Assembly (NCBI GenBank): GCA_036850595.1
Contig: CM072160.1
Span: 14,487,906-14,551,905 of the forward strand
Origin: Rhyacichthys aspro
Taxonomy: Eukaryota > Chordata > Actinopteri > Gobiiformes > Rhyacichthyidae
Length of the DNA: 64,000 nt
Direction: 5' to 3'
Shown here: piece by piece, positions 47,600 to 60,409 of the stretch
How positions within the stretch are numbered: the first letter of the stretch is position 1
Layout: every line of letters begins with the position of its first letter
Notes under the pieces: model-generated
Database searches by the model: none
The model's input: the letters and a program-made list of their open reading frames with translations, nothing else
Told to the model about the DNA's origin: nothing
Translations under genes and position numbers: made by a program

Positions 47600-47960
47600 A
47601 AAGGTGGTAAACTCTCTTCCTCTTCCTGATGAGTCTCTTGGCGTGGAGTGCTGGTGCAACGGAGCAGATACGGATGACAATTTGATGGAGAATTGCCAGA
47701 AGGGAAGCTACTCTATATATGGTGTGGCTAACAGGGGAGAATGTAGTGCTGAATACGTCAGCTTTGCCTTGCTACTGCTACTGCTACTGCCGCTGCACCT
47801 CCACTCAGTTCCAGAGCTGAAGGGCAGTATTGTTCGTGGTCAGGGCCCTAATTTAAAAGCAGCAATGAACAAAATAGTGTGACTGTTTCCCAGAAAGTGG
47901 CAGCTTTATTGCGCACAGGTGAATTTCGCCGTCGCTTGTGCCAGAACAGTCATATTATGG
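47600..47960. promoter_or_regulatory. Candidate conserved block containing a Cys-rich open frame
   Basis: The + frame 47604-47882 has three cysteines early and then a leucine run encoded by a CTACTGCTACTG repeat. I see no acceptor before it and no matching family. The distal part (CCCTAATTTAAAAGCAGCAA, TTATTGCGCACAGG) looks like non-coding conserved DNA. Confidence 0.2.
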
Positions 47961-48579
47961 CTTGACCTGATAGTTGCAACAAAAGGGAGAGGCAGGGAAA
48001 AACAGTTGGTTTAGCTGCTTCCCTTGGTTATTAGGACGACGTAGACTGGACATGAATACAAATGTGAGAGCAGGAAATCTGGTACAAAAGGTTGTATGTG
48101 GAGTCAACTTTTCTTGTTTTTATTGCATTAAAAAGCAGTATTATCTCTATCGTGTCCCAAATACTACATGCCATTTGATGTTGATTGAACCATTTTTGTA
48201 ATTTTCTGGGAAAGAGACATCAAATCTTTGTATTTTTGCCTCTATCTGTATCACAAGCACCATTTTCATCCTTAATAATGTCGCCATTCTAAGTTAGACC
48301 GATGTGAATTACTGCAAACAAATGGCTTAGTCTAGTGTTCCACCCTACACTATTCCTGTGTTTCCGCACTCGACCCAAATGTGTAGGTTATGTAATAATG
48401 CAAACACTAAAGCACTGAAGAAGTTTCTGTTTGTGCTGAGCTAAAACAAATGCGGCTGACAATAAAACAGTCCCACGAGGAACGCAGCAAGATCGATTTT
48501 TCAGTTCTACACTTCTACAATCCGGCGGTTGAAAAATCAGATTTTGTGCCACAATGAAATGCACCATGCACAGAGCTTT

Positions 48580-51270
48580 GTCTGCTATCATGCCCCTGAA
48601 CAGAGTAGAGCATTTTATTTCAAGGACAGCCTCACACATTTGCCTTTGGAAAGGGGCTTTTTAACAGATGTGCAGGCTCTTTAATTGAATTAACCTTATG
48701 AAGGACATTGTTAGTATCTATTTCAACATTGCTTTAAGGAGTTACCATAGCACCACAGGTGAATCCCAGTACAGTCTAGCATCTCGTGAATGCAATGCTC
48801 GGTGTGAGTTACAAGAGAAGACAACAGATGGTCCTCTCAGTGGGAGCCCATTGCAAAGATTGCTCAATATTTTAGTAAAGAATATGTAATTAATAGTCCT
48901 TTTACACAATGGATACAGTCTCTGATTTCCAACATTTAAGATCTCTGAAACAGAATGTCGCTGCAAAAAAGCTGAGGATACCTATATTTGTGAATGAGTT
49001 TTACATTGGGGTGGTGAATGGCACTGGGTGGACAGGACTTTCAGACTGACAAGACCAAAGATTGTTAAAGGATTTGGGATAGTCAAGTAAAAGGGGTGTA
49101 GAAGTTCTTTAGGTACAGGTAACTAGGTATATACATTATGCAGTTGTCAGTACACTGTGTCTGCTATGACTGACTGCTAATGGGAGCAATGAAAACACAC
49201 TTTTATAACAACGTACAAAATCAACATAAGTGAAAGTGTGTATTGCATGCATTTTTTTTTCATGATATAACTGCTTTTTCTGGTTCTTATTTACACAACA
49301 CCAAAACGTCAAATCAGTGTAAGTGTCTGCACAGAACATGGGCCCTTTCTTAATAACAGATGTTGAAAAGTGAATTAAAAGGGAAATGGATAGGTCTCAC
49401 ATTTAAATGGACATTATAGTTGTTCAGTGTTTCAAATGTTGCATATTTAAAACCCATTTTTACAGTATATGATTTAGTCTTTGTGCTGTTGCTCCTGTCT
49501 TCTATTCTGAACTAGAAGTGAAGTTACTGAATAAGTGAACCATTTTAAATATCTAATTGAATCACATTTACAAAATACTGAACTATAGCTTTAGTTTAGG
49601 CCTTGAGAGCATTTTAAGAAAAAATCGGAGGGTAATATTATTGTAACATATTTTCTTTTTAATGTAAATATATTTTGTTTCTGGAAATCGATCCATCTAT
49701 GTTGAAAGATTGTGTTTATACTAGAGATACAGCTTCTCATTTCAGTTATTTTTAGCCCTCATTTGTGAGGCTCGAGTGACACGCCACTTTGTTCAACACT
49801 GAGACACTCACAGAGCGGGGTCATAGATTACCACGACACGGTCTTAATGAAGCGGCTGCTGGTGAGAGTAAACATGCACAACAACTCCACCGAAATACAG
49901 CCTCATCATTTTCTCTTTTTAAAACAAAGTCAGCGACTACAAAGCCAGTGGTGTGGCGCCATTGTCGAGGCAGCAGGATGTTAATGTCACAACAAAGAGA
50001 TGCATTTGCCGTAATTCTATGATACACAAGCACAGCAGGTTATAATCAACAACATCAATTTCGAACAAGGTGTAATGGTCCAATTTGATGTTGTCAATAA
50101 ACAAAATGCACGTGATCGCCTGCGAAATGAGAGTAAAAGCACATTGTTTATGTGCAGACAAGGCTGACAGCCAGAAAAACAAAAGGACAAACAGGAAGTA
50201 ATACACCATGCGTCTAAGAGGCTGGATACTGCGTCCTGACAAGCTCTTATTAGATAATTTATTTATGAATGAATCTTTCACTCTGCAATGCCTGTTAATA
50301 TCTTGCTTCTTGTTCTTTGTTGTTTTACTTTTTTTTTAAAAGAAGAAACAGACTTTTGAGTAACTTTTTTGGTCAGGCTTTAACTACCCCTATACAGATT
50401 TACATTAAAGATCTATTTATGTAGAAACTGAAGAGGTAAACATTTTACGGAATGCTATATACAATAACAAAATAAGGTTATGATGTTTTCTTTCTTGCAA
50501 GTGTAAATAAAGGATGGCTATAATGTGAATGAATGTCCTTGCCTCGCCCATGAAGATATACTGAAACACATCTCTTTCTGTGACCTGGTCTAAGCAGCGG
50601 GGCAGGAAAAGACTGGCTGAGGATGTGACCCAGTTGTACAGCCTTCAGCTAAGGGACTATGGGATTAGCTGCTGGATCATAGCTGTATGACAGCACTGGC
50701 TCAAAGGTTTAGCCACCAACACCGACAGTGCAGCCATTTTTATTCAAGCTAGATCACATAATGGAGGTGCTGCACGGCAATGACCTGACCACAGAAGGAC
50801 AATGACACTGGTCAGGTGTAATACATTTCAAGACATTATTATTATGACATATGGTCACTAGCATAGGTCCTATTTTAATAGCACTGCAAGTGAAGTATTG
50901 TCCGATGCATAGTGTAAAGCAGAGCCAGTGTCCAGTCACATGATGTGCTAAATGGACTTACTTGCTGAAGGACAGAGATTGCATCTTTCTTTGAGACATC
51001 AAGCTCCTGCAGAATCTCTATATATGCTCCACCAGCCTACTATTCTGATTGATCTTAAAGATAATGTGTGTAGTTTATGGCAGGATCTGGTGGTCATATT
51101 GCAGATTGCAACTCTGTACCTTATCGCCCTTCTTTGTTCACACAGAAAAAGACACAGCTACATTACAAAACAATACACAAACAGAAAAATGGCATAAAAA
51201 TCAAACAGTCCAAAAACAGACAAAAAAGTATGAGTTCACTTTGGGGAAAAATATATTTATTATTCATATT
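48580..51270. other. Non-coding stretch, no gene seen
   Basis: Mostly unique AT-rich DNA. Short frames overlap on both strands (for example 49789-50281) and are not supported. Confidence 0.55.
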
Positions 51271-51277
51271 TATTTAT

Positions 51278-51510
51278 ATTCAATTCAATTTTATTTGTAT
51301 AGCCCAGTATCACAACAACAATTGCCTCAAGGGGCTACACAAAACAGACAGTAAAATGCAAACAGGCAGAACAAGACAACATCCCCTGTCCTCAGACCAT
51401 CAGGGTCAGAGGAAAAACTCCAAAAACCCAGCCGGAGAAAAGAGAAACCTCAGGGAGAACTACAGAAGGAGGATCCACTCCCAGGATGGACAGGCTGTGC
51501 AAATTCATAA
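51278..51510. mobile_element. Widespread percomorph-type interspersed repeat
   Basis: Begins TTCAATTCAATTTTATTTGT, then ATAGCCCAGTATCACAAC, GCCTCAAGGGGCT, GGAAAAACTCC, GAAACCTCAGGGAG and GGAGGATCCACTCCCAGGAT. This ordered phrase recurs across percomorph fish genomes as I know them; its transposon class is uncertain to me. The 155-codon frame across it is an accident of the repeat. Confidence 0.75.
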
Positions 51511-52019
51511 AAGCCCTAAGTCCTATGGCAAGATTGGTTTTTAATAAGAAGAATACCTCTAGCAGTGCTCAGTTTGTCCACTCTGAGCAGCTGACATGTT
51601 GTAAGTGTTGGTTGTTAATCAGTTCAAAAGACACTTTTTCAAATTAAAATGGAAAAAAGTAAAAATAAAGAAGTTTGGATTATAAATCATGTCTGCATAA
51701 TGTGTCTTTGTTGCATGTTCTCTCACCAAATAACTTCTTGAACCCCACCTACTATCTTCTTCTAAACATAGCCTTGAGTGTTTAATTAAGTGTTAATTAA
51801 TGTTATGACTGTAATCGTAATTATCTGTAGTAGAAATCAGTGTGTAAATATTACATATTGTAAATGTCAAGGAATTCAACAACAAGCAAAAGCATTTATG
51901 TAACCTACAATAATCTGTGGGAAGTTGTTTTGTTTTTTTGTATTGTTTTGTTTTTTACTCCGCTGCTCTGAGCGTCAATGTGTGTGTAACAGTTTAGTAC
52001 CATTTGCAGCGAAGCTCGG

Positions 52020-52203
52020 TTAAAAAGCAAAAAAAGGATCTTACGAGGAAGTGACAGCAGAGAAGTGACAGAGGGAGGACGGTAGGCTGCAGCCAGAGAC
52101 GGAGAAATGATAAAGGGATTGTGGGAATATAGAGACGAGGAAAAGGAGGGCGGGCAGGACGGAGGGAGGGGGGGAACAGCAGTGGGAAGGTTGGAGGAGG
52201 AAC
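52020..52203. repeat. Polypurine tract with G-quadruplex-like core
   Basis: G/A-dominated + strand. 52148-52174 carries five or more G3 runs (GGGCGGGCAGGACGGAGGGA followed by a G7), though one loop is 9 nt. It mirrors the pyrimidine tracts seen elsewhere in the window. Confidence 0.6.
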
Positions 52204-52787
52204 AATATGTCATGTGTTGTTTTATTCTCATCCAGAGGCCAGAGAGTGGAGGCTGATACCTGCTGATTATTTGCCTGTATTACCTAACAGGAAAGACTAG
52301 ATATTCAGTAAAACAAACATTAGATAAAGCCATTGCTCATACACTGTTTACCATCTCTTGGACCTTCAAAGTGTTCCCAATTATTCCCCAAAACGTGGGA
52401 TACAATGCCAAAAATAAAGCCAAGAATGGAAGAGAAATGTAAGTGTCTAGGAATATCAACAATATTTATTTAGACAGAACAGAATAGAATCAAATAAACC
52501 AATAAGAAGTCAATGGAGAGCTGTGGAATGACCCCCATCCTCAGTTGATGACGTATTGTACATCTGTCTCTATTCTATTTTTGTGCCATTAACCATTTGG
52601 GTTATTTTAAGATCTGGATATGGCAGTAACGTCATTGCACTGTCCACGTTTGATTCCATTAGTCCGATCCAATCACGTGGAACATGATGGTAAGGAAAAG
52701 ACCACATGCGCTAAGACTTTTTGTTTTGATTTAGAATTTTTGTGTATAAAGTAGATTTTTTCCCCATCATATATATTTAAATTTGAA

Positions 52788-53014
52788 TTTTTATTTTATT
52801 TTTCTTTATTTGTTTTCCTTTTTTTTTTCTTTTTTTTTTTTTTTTCAAAAAAAACATTAATTCTGATGAGTTTTTATTTTTTGTGCTAAGTCACTTGTAA
52901 ATAAATTGCACCACCTGGGTCCCTAGGACAGAAAAAAAACAGAAAAAAAAATAAAATAATGGTTGCCATGTACAGATTAAGGGATTTTAAGTAAAAAAAA
53001 AAAAAAAAAAAAAT
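52788..53014. repeat. T-rich then A-rich tract
   Basis: T-runs (about 52790-52846) are followed 80 bp later by A-runs (to 53014). The two could pair as a loose stem. The ordinary sequence between them contains ATTGCACCACCTGGGTCCC. Confidence 0.8.
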
Positions 53015-53386
53015 TACCCTATGTACACAACCTGGCCAAATTTCATTCCATTTGCATCAACACAGCCAAAATTAAGCAAAAATACAATTTGAAAAATTCT
53101 AGGGAACTAGGAGTGTTAAAGACAAAGTGCCACTGCTTTGACGGATAATCCACATTGGGACTCTGAGTGACAGGGCAAGCACATATCTTCCCAGAACTTG
53201 TCACATCAACCCAAAACACGCATCACAACTTCTTTTACGAGATATTTTCGAGAGTTAATGGAACTAATTTGCTCGTTCAGTTGATATTCATTGCAAAAAC
53301 GTACATAGTGTGGCTGTAGACAGACAACATGCAACCGCTGGATTGGCGCTGTCATCAGATCTAGACTATTGTGGCCAAGGATGAAA

Positions 53387-53401
53387 GTGACCCCCTGCTG
53401 G
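53387..53401 (-). promoter_or_regulatory. CTCF-like site
   Basis: The reverse complement of GTGACCCCCTGCTGG is CCAGCAGGGGGTCAC, one core mismatch from the CTCF consensus. Confidence 0.35.
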
Positions 53402-53639
53402 TTCGGGGGAAATACTGTCATTTTTGAAGTTCTAGTCTTATAAACGCCTGTCCTTAAACACCCTGGAGAAGCACAAATCACAGGAAGTCTGATACCGTGC
53501 ATTACATAAGCAGGCTCAAACAATGCACATAAAACTGCACACCAGAGGGGAGAGGATTTATAGGTAACAAAAAGCCTCCTACACACAAAATGCATCACAA
53601 CACATAGCGCCGCGAGCACATGTGCGCTTCATGTGGCTG

Positions 53640-56210
53640 CGGCGGTGCCAGTAGTGGATGTTCCCTTGGGGTTTAGTTTCAACATTCACAACTGTACCGT
53701 GTGTATGTGCATGAAAGAAAAGAAGAAAAAAAAGGCAATTTGGAGATTTCCCCGTATACCTGCATTTAAATATTGATATGGTCTTGCACTGTTGCACCAC
53801 ACATCTCCCCTTTCACAAGCCCACACACCGCTGTCTTGTCATAGCTATAGATGGAAGCTGCTGATAATTTTCACATGCCATTTCACGTTAAAAGGGGAAC
53901 AGTGGCGTGTACGAAAGCATGAAAAAGAACTACAACCTGTCATGTGTCTATAAATGTTTCATAGGGCTGATTTTGTCTCTTGATACATTGATGAAATGTT
54001 TATGGAGCACAGGAAGGGAAACGGGACCGATGTAGTGTGCGTGCATGCGTGACAGAGTGCGCTCATGCGTGCCTTTGACTATTGACATGTTTGATTTTTG
54101 CGTCTTCGGCGGAACAATACACGCTCTGCATCTATCGCTCTCTCAGAATAGATAAAAATATGTACAAATGCCAGCAAAGCATTTAAACATCTCATCTAAT
54201 TTGATGTTTTCCAGATAAGCCACAATAAACCTTACTCAGATAAAATATGACATTTTCAAAAAAGGAACTACAGGGAAACCCAATTATATCGCAACTCAGC
54301 CTGGAGCAAACTGATATATGCAGCAATAACAACTCAAGGAAATGAAATATAGAAGCCAGCTGACAATAAAATGATAGAATGGATGTGTGTGTAAGTATTA
54401 CTATGTAGAAGAGGAGCACTAGTGTGTTTAGACATACTAATAAAAAAGAACTTCTACTGGAATGGAAATGACTAAAATAGTTCCTTTGGATTGCTTTTTT
54501 CTGTTTATATTGCAAAAATCAGATGTGTAAGTAATGTTAAAGAGGATCAGCACAGCTCTAACACATTTACGTCCTACAATGAGTGTGTTTACATGCATTT
54601 CAGTATCTCAGTTTTGTCAACACCATATCTGGATTGCAGAAAGTGAGATAAGCTAGTCTAGAACTCCAAAAGAAAGCATGATACTGTGGCTCATGGGCAA
54701 GTTTAGTCGACGGATGCACAGCAAAACAAACATTGTGAGCTGCAACTTTCAAACAGCGACAAAAAACTTTCAAAGCTTCAGACGCTTTTGTTTGTTCATC
54801 CTGTGTCAGCTCACTCCATTCAAAGGTCAGGAAATGTTTGTTTGACTATTTTTCATCCTTTTGTCGTTGGAAAAGTGGTAAATAAGCTGTGTCTATATGT
54901 TTCCTTTCCATCTAGCAGCTTTAAGTTCGTTGTGATTTTCGTCCTATTTTCTTTGTGCGTGTAAACTTCATATTCCGAACTGGGATAGTCAAGTGCATAT
55001 AAACGCAGCAATGGTCACAAATGGTCAGTGAGTGATTCAGGAGTATTTAAGAGGTGGCATAGAAAGCAAAACTGTATTCTAGTGAAATGTAGTTTCATTA
55101 ATATGGGTAAAATCAAATATCCAAGCAGGAATTTTCCAGTTTTATTGACTTAACAACACTGACCACTGCCACACACTTATGTAACCAGTCCAGTGGTGTT
55201 GTCAAAGCTGAATTGTGTAAGATTTTGTTGTATACAGTTGAACGAAGTAAATTATAATGGTATATGAGCAGTATATTATAATAGTAGTTTAGAATTCCTT
55301 TGAAATAACACTTTTTGGATTTGTCCGTCTTCATAAAATTCAAGAAATTAAAACAGAAAAACAGAATCCAGTGGAACTTCAGTCACCTTTCCCTTTCCCA
55401 CAACTGCCCAGAGCAAGGAAACTGGAAGAAGGGCATTTTTATTATTTTTTCATGAACACACAATCTTGCATGAAGGCTTTTGACATTATGAACGATGAAT
55501 GATTTATTTTATGTTTTGCAAATGTCCAAACAGTTGTCTAAAGCACTTCCTTCTGCACTCTGTCAATGTTGTCTAATATGGTCATGTTGGAATTAATGCA
55601 TTTATTTGCTTTTTTATTTTATTGGATAACGTTTTGGTCCACCTTAGATGATTTCATATCATAATTAGAATATCATGTTTTTTTTTCTTCCTATTTTTCT
55701 TTTTTTAACTTGAAAATCTGAAACAACCATTGCTCTCATAATGACACAGCACAGCTACTCACTCAAGTCATCAACTGATAATGCAAAGACCTTTTACATG
55801 TTATGTTCAAGTACGTGTCTTTCAAATACAAACAGAATGCACCGAGAAAGATGTTTTAAAGCAGACGGTTGAGGTGTCAGGCTGTTCGTATTCAGAAAAG
55901 CACAGGATTTGTCATTTAATTAACATTTCATGTCTACAAGGCCAAACATTGGTCTATTAATTTTTTGCAATATTCAGACAAAAATAATGACTGACTGAGC
56001 AGCACAAGAAGAAGTGCTCCTTCTGTGTCAGGTTCTCTTTTACATTACTGAGGCATATTCACCTTTTTTAATTTTCTGCACTTGGAAACCTTTTTTTTTT
56101 TGGATTTATGTGGGGTTCAAAATACAACCGAAATGAAAAAGCTAAGGGGATTGTGACAGATTTCAAGCATGTCACTGTTGAATTAATTCTTTGCTGCATG
56201 TTAATAACAC
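53640..56210. other. Non-coding stretch, no gene seen
   Basis: A small CpG-containing patch lies just left, at about 53608-53650 (GCGCCGCGAGCACATG). T-runs occur near 55678 and 56091. No gene supported. Confidence 0.55.
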
Positions 56211-56219
56211 CATGATGTT

Positions 56220-56460
56220 CCCTGATTGGTTATTAGTTTCCCAGGCTTCTCAGGTGACGTGTGATCATCTATCACTGTGGCACTGACTCATGCACCAGAC
56301 ACTGACTTTGCTTAATGTTACACTGTGCTTTTCCTCAGCCAGGGGTGTTTGTAAGATGAGGCCTAATTAGCTGTGCATGGACATAATTACAATTAGCTCT
56401 CCGTTTTAATGTGGGCTGCTGCGATAGGGTTTTGTTTATTCAAAAAGCGTTTAGTCGTGT
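56220..56460. promoter_or_regulatory. Candidate conserved non-coding element (strongest by texture)
   Basis: Unique block including CCCTGATTGGTTATTAG, GGCCTAATTAGCTGTGCATG, GACATAATTACAATTAGCTC and GTTTTAATGTGGGCTGC. Two TAATTA sites, one TAATTAC and an inverted CCAAT box fall within 200 bp. Such density is typical of vertebrate developmental enhancers. No frame. Conservation is untested. Confidence 0.4.
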
Positions 56461-57236
56461 CTTTAATAGTCTGTTTGGTCGGGGTAAATTCTAGGGTCAT
56501 CATTCGTATGTGTATTTGTTTTGTTTCCATTTGCAAATTGATGGTTGTAGTTAGTGATACTGTTCACAATTAGATTTTTTTTAATTAAATAATCCATGCT
56601 TCCGCTATGTTGCCGTGAAGTGCTGTTTAAATCTTTGAGAGCAGGCTAAAATGGGCCTCACTGCCCCAACCTCTGACTAAATATTATTAAGCCAAATCGC
56701 TGTATAATTTCTCTCAACCAGTGAAGTAGTGTCCAAGTGACACAAGTGCCCAGTGTTTGAAGTCCAAATCCGAGTCCAAGTCACAAATAAACACTCTGCG
56801 TTAAGTCCCAAACAACTGAGGCGGAGGCCAACTGAAAGAGGAAGTACAAGTCTTATTTTTGTTGTAGATATCCTTCAGTGAGTCCCAACAAGTAAGTCCA
56901 ACTTCAGTACTCCATTTACATAACACCACCTTTTCATGTACCTTTTACAGAAAATACATTTCCTCGAAAATCATCGGAATTTGTAGCATCAAAGTCATTT
57001 TATCAATGAAAAAGGAAAAATAACTCTTCTATTATAGACGCAGTTTAACCAATTTACCACATACTCCAATGGCTGCACGGGACCATCTCATGAGAACACA
57101 CATCTCATGGAATAAACACATATCTTAAAAACATATCTTAAAAGATACACTGCCAACGTAGCAATCTGAATGATAACTTATGCTCTTGTGTGTTAACCCA
57201 CATTATATAAGAGTCCATTTACTGATTTATTTACTC

Positions 57237-57624
57237 TTGCATTTAGTTTGACAGTTTAATCACTTACAACTTATTGTAACAGGACTCATCTGTGAAAAAA
57301 TTAGACCTTAAGACGTGATCTAGGCTTTATAAATAAGGATTTTAATAGATGAGAGTATCAGGCCAACGCAGGATTTCGGCCAATCACAGCTCACTTCTGG
57401 TAAAAAGGAGTGCCCCAATTGGTCAACAATGATGGCAACATGAAGGATGTCAGAAAAAAAACAAGGAAATGGGTTATTCTGTTGCAAAATGCACCTTATT
57501 TTGCAGCAAAACAGCTAAAAAGATAAAAAATAGAGAAACGGGCAGCAAATTAAACATGGATAAATGTTGGCAATGTAATGTTTAATGAGGCAGAGATAAT
57601 TACAGGATCACAACAGTCCACAAC
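57237..57624 (-). repeat. Unnamed dispersed repeat, copy B (388 bp)
   Basis: Reverse-complement match to 14011-14282 through shared words such as GGATCACAACAGTC, ATGTTGGCAATG, GGTTATTCTGTTGCAAAATG, GACGTGATCTAGGCTTTATA and TTTGACAGTTTAATCAC. Copy B holds about 115 bp missing from copy A, including CCAATTGGTCAACAATGATG. No coding potential. Confidence 0.75.
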
Positions 57625-58239
57625 TTTAAACTCCAAAGCTAAAAGTTTCAGGTAAGCTCTAAACTTCTATTAAATGTAACGTATTAGTATTTTGTAGTGA
57701 AAATTGGTCCAGTTTTACCTTTTTTTTTAAATAAAAGAAGCAGGAAGTTGCTGCTGGAAGTGAAACAAAAACAAAATCCACAAAAGCTACTTCAGCTTTA
57801 CACATACTTTACTCAAGCAGATGTGGCTAAATTGGAGAACATGACTCTTTTTCATGAGCTCCCTGTCACATCAACAATCCTCACTGAAAAAGTATATTTA
57901 TATTGCTCTACCTCAACCACAGCAGCATCGATCTACATGAATCTGTCCAATTACAGCTGTTTTTGCACGTCACTGCATGCATGGGCAGTCTCAGGTGCAG
58001 CTTTCTAAATAAACACGGCTATGTTGATGTCTCCCGGCTCCCGCAAATAGCCAGACAACTTTCTCATAAAGCAGACAGTGTCCATACAGTTCTATAATAA
58101 TTACAAACCCAAAAGAAGTGATAGATTGCAGTAGGTGCATGTTTTAAGACCCCAGCGGAGAAGAGTTTCTTGGCGATTGCATCCAGCACATAGTAAATAA
58201 CTGAGCTTCTGAATCATTTACAGTGCCCTCGTTGTAGGT

Positions 58240-58600
58240 GCCAAAATGCCTGCTAATAGCCTGCTTGTTGCTTTAGCGTGCGATAACGATGTCTTAAACC
58301 CCATCAATGGCGCGTGAGAGCTAAGCCAGCGGCGATGTTGCCTTTTCCAAGCATCTGCACGTTTCTAAAAAGGGTTTTGAAGAGGCAGTAAACAGGGTTA
58401 AGGGTGAGCTGTAAGGAATAAGATAATGGGATAGACATGCCTGTTCTGTTTGATAACCGTTTTTAGCCGTGATTCAGAGGCTCGTTGTGTGTATTCGTGC
58501 GCACTCGTACTTCAACGTGTCTGTCCACCTTCGGATGCTGAACCCGTTCCAAGTTCTGTCGTTAACACACGCCGTGGCTGCAGGTCATGAGGAGAATTTA
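58240..58600. promoter_or_regulatory. Candidate conserved block, CpG-richer right half
   Basis: GCCTGCTAATAGCCTGCTTG, CCCCATCAATGGCGCGTGAG and AGCGGCGATGTTGCC on the left. CpG-containing GTGTATTCGTGCGCACTCGT and CTTCGGATGCTGAACCCG on the right. Unique, non-coding. Confidence 0.25.
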
Positions 58601-59184
58601 AGCCTGAATACCGCAAAAAACTCAATCCAGAACTATTAGCGGGATGTATTTAAGATTTGATGATGAACTTTCTGTGGTATGCAGCAGGAGAAGTTTAACA
58701 TACTTTGCAAAATTTTTAAATAGTCCCTGAGTTCACAGCCGGTTCATGCAGCACACTTGAAATGTACTTACGGAAGATTCATTCATGGCTAATGTGGGAT
58801 GGCACAGCAGAGGAAATGCAGTATGATGAAAAGAAAAAGGAAAAATCTCAAACATGTGCTGTGCTGTAAAAATATGTGGTGAAAGAATGTGAGCAAAGTA
58901 AAAGGAATAAAAGAAAAAGGCCTCAGCTCTTTACGAAGTTTATCCGTTTATAGGAAAAATAAATAAATTCAGAGCCAGATCTATGAAGCCATGCAATTAA
59001 GTGAGAGGAGCTAATTAGAGATTGCATGGCAGGGAGTGGCATATTTATAGGTTTGGGGAAGAACAGACATCTGGTCATAAGATGCCCTACAGAGGTTGTG
59101 AAATTGAGTTTAGGTAGCACCAAAGTTTCAACATTAAAATTCAATACCACATCATTCATTTGTCATTTTGCAGATAAGGATATA

Positions 59185-59649
59185 ACATGTAAAGTAAACT
59201 ATAAACTATAAAGTTTATTTTTATTAGTTTACAAAATGCAAAGTGAAAGAACAGAAGACAATTCTAAATCGAATCAAGATATGGTCCGACTTTGCCTCAA
59301 AACAGCAACAGTTCGAGCAGTTCCACTGTCTCAGTTTTTGAAGGATCAGAGCAGGTTCTGTTCGAACATTTGGAGAATCCCAGACAAAACCGGACTAAAC
59401 CAGACCATCAAATCTCAGAAGGAACTTAGATTAAACCAGACCATGTAATCCCAGCTAGAACCAGGCCAGACTCCATGATGGGATCAGAGTTACTCCTTGT
59501 TCTGGGATCTCTCTTAGAATTTAAGGTTTTAATCTCTCACTTTTTCCATTGTAAATTGATATAAAAAAATAAATAAATTGTCTATTTTTGACAGCCTTCT
59601 TACTTCACTGCATATCTTCTAACCTGTCTAAAACTTTCACACAGTACTT
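59185..59649. mobile_element. Tc1/mariner-like miniature element, copy 2 (left end lost)
   Basis: The body matches 12300-12745 closely (TCTCAGTTTTTGAAGGATC, AACATTTGGAGAATCCCAGA, AATCCCAGCTAGAACCAGGC). The right end reads in reverse complement AAGTACTGTGTGAAAGTTTT and is followed by TA. The left terminal repeat is not recognisable. An extra segment near 59410-59440 duplicates the 'AAACCAGACCAT' word. The short frames in both copies share residues such as LSQFLKD and CSNIWRIPDKT only because the DNA is the same repeat. Confidence 0.75.
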
Positions 59650-59999
59650 TATATCACAGGAAAATACATAAAAAGTTGCATGTGATGGGCCAAAGACAAA
59701 AAGTGGAGTAGGTCAATGAAATGCTGTTTTAAGGTAAAGGTCAAAGGATGATGCACTGCACTGTTGACTGTAAAGTCACATCCAAACTCCAGACAAATCC
59801 ACTGTCCCTGCTCCTCACATGAAACCACAGAAGAAGCTAAACTCCCTGTGAATCCCAACAAGAAACCCAGCTGAGCCCAAAACACACACACTGAGAATGT
59901 TCAATGCCTGTGAACAACTTTCTAAACTTTCTTTTTATTCATAAATGGAATATCAAATTGCTGCCCTAATTTCTCTTCCCCTCTTTTTTTTTTTTTCCT

Positions 60000-60400
60000 T
60001 TCCTGCATGGCTTCGGCGCTCGCAGCCCCTCACACGCTCGTAGTTGAAATGGAGATTGAGTGTTTTCACAGCAATGCAGAGCAGGCCTCCTTAAAATTGG
60101 CTCCCTTAATAATTCAGCATTTGAATGAAGTTGGAAAGCTGACTCTGTCACCGTATGTGATCGTGCACGAGAGTGAGAGGGCGACAGAGTTCGGAGACGA
60201 GAACGAGAGAAAGAGGTGTAAGAGTGATGAGAATGAGAGGAGAGGAAGAAGAGATAAAGGGAATTTACAGTGGGGTTTGAAAAGCCTTTTAACATTAGCA
60301 CTTGTGGGCCGCTAAGACAGTGTGCAAGCCGATAGATACGGAATTTATGTGGCTCTCTGACTTGTCAGCCTTTTTTCTCGTGGATACATTTTCATTTAGC
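60000..60400. promoter_or_regulatory. Candidate conserved non-coding element
   Basis: After a T-run at 59983-59997: TGGCTTCGGCGCTCGCAGCC, GGCTCCCTTAATAATTCAGC, GCCTTTTAACATTAGCACTT. A GAGA-rich stretch (60168-60258) explains the open frames on both strands. Enhancer-like texture only. Confidence 0.3.
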
Positions 60401-60409
60401 ACTTAAAAG

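Noticed and set aside
51077..51544. 155-codon open frame
   Set aside because: Its second half lies in the interspersed repeat at 51278-51510; no conserved coding signal.
53206..53619. 137-codon antisense frame
   Set aside because: Low-similarity, no exon boundaries or recognised domain; consistent with chance.
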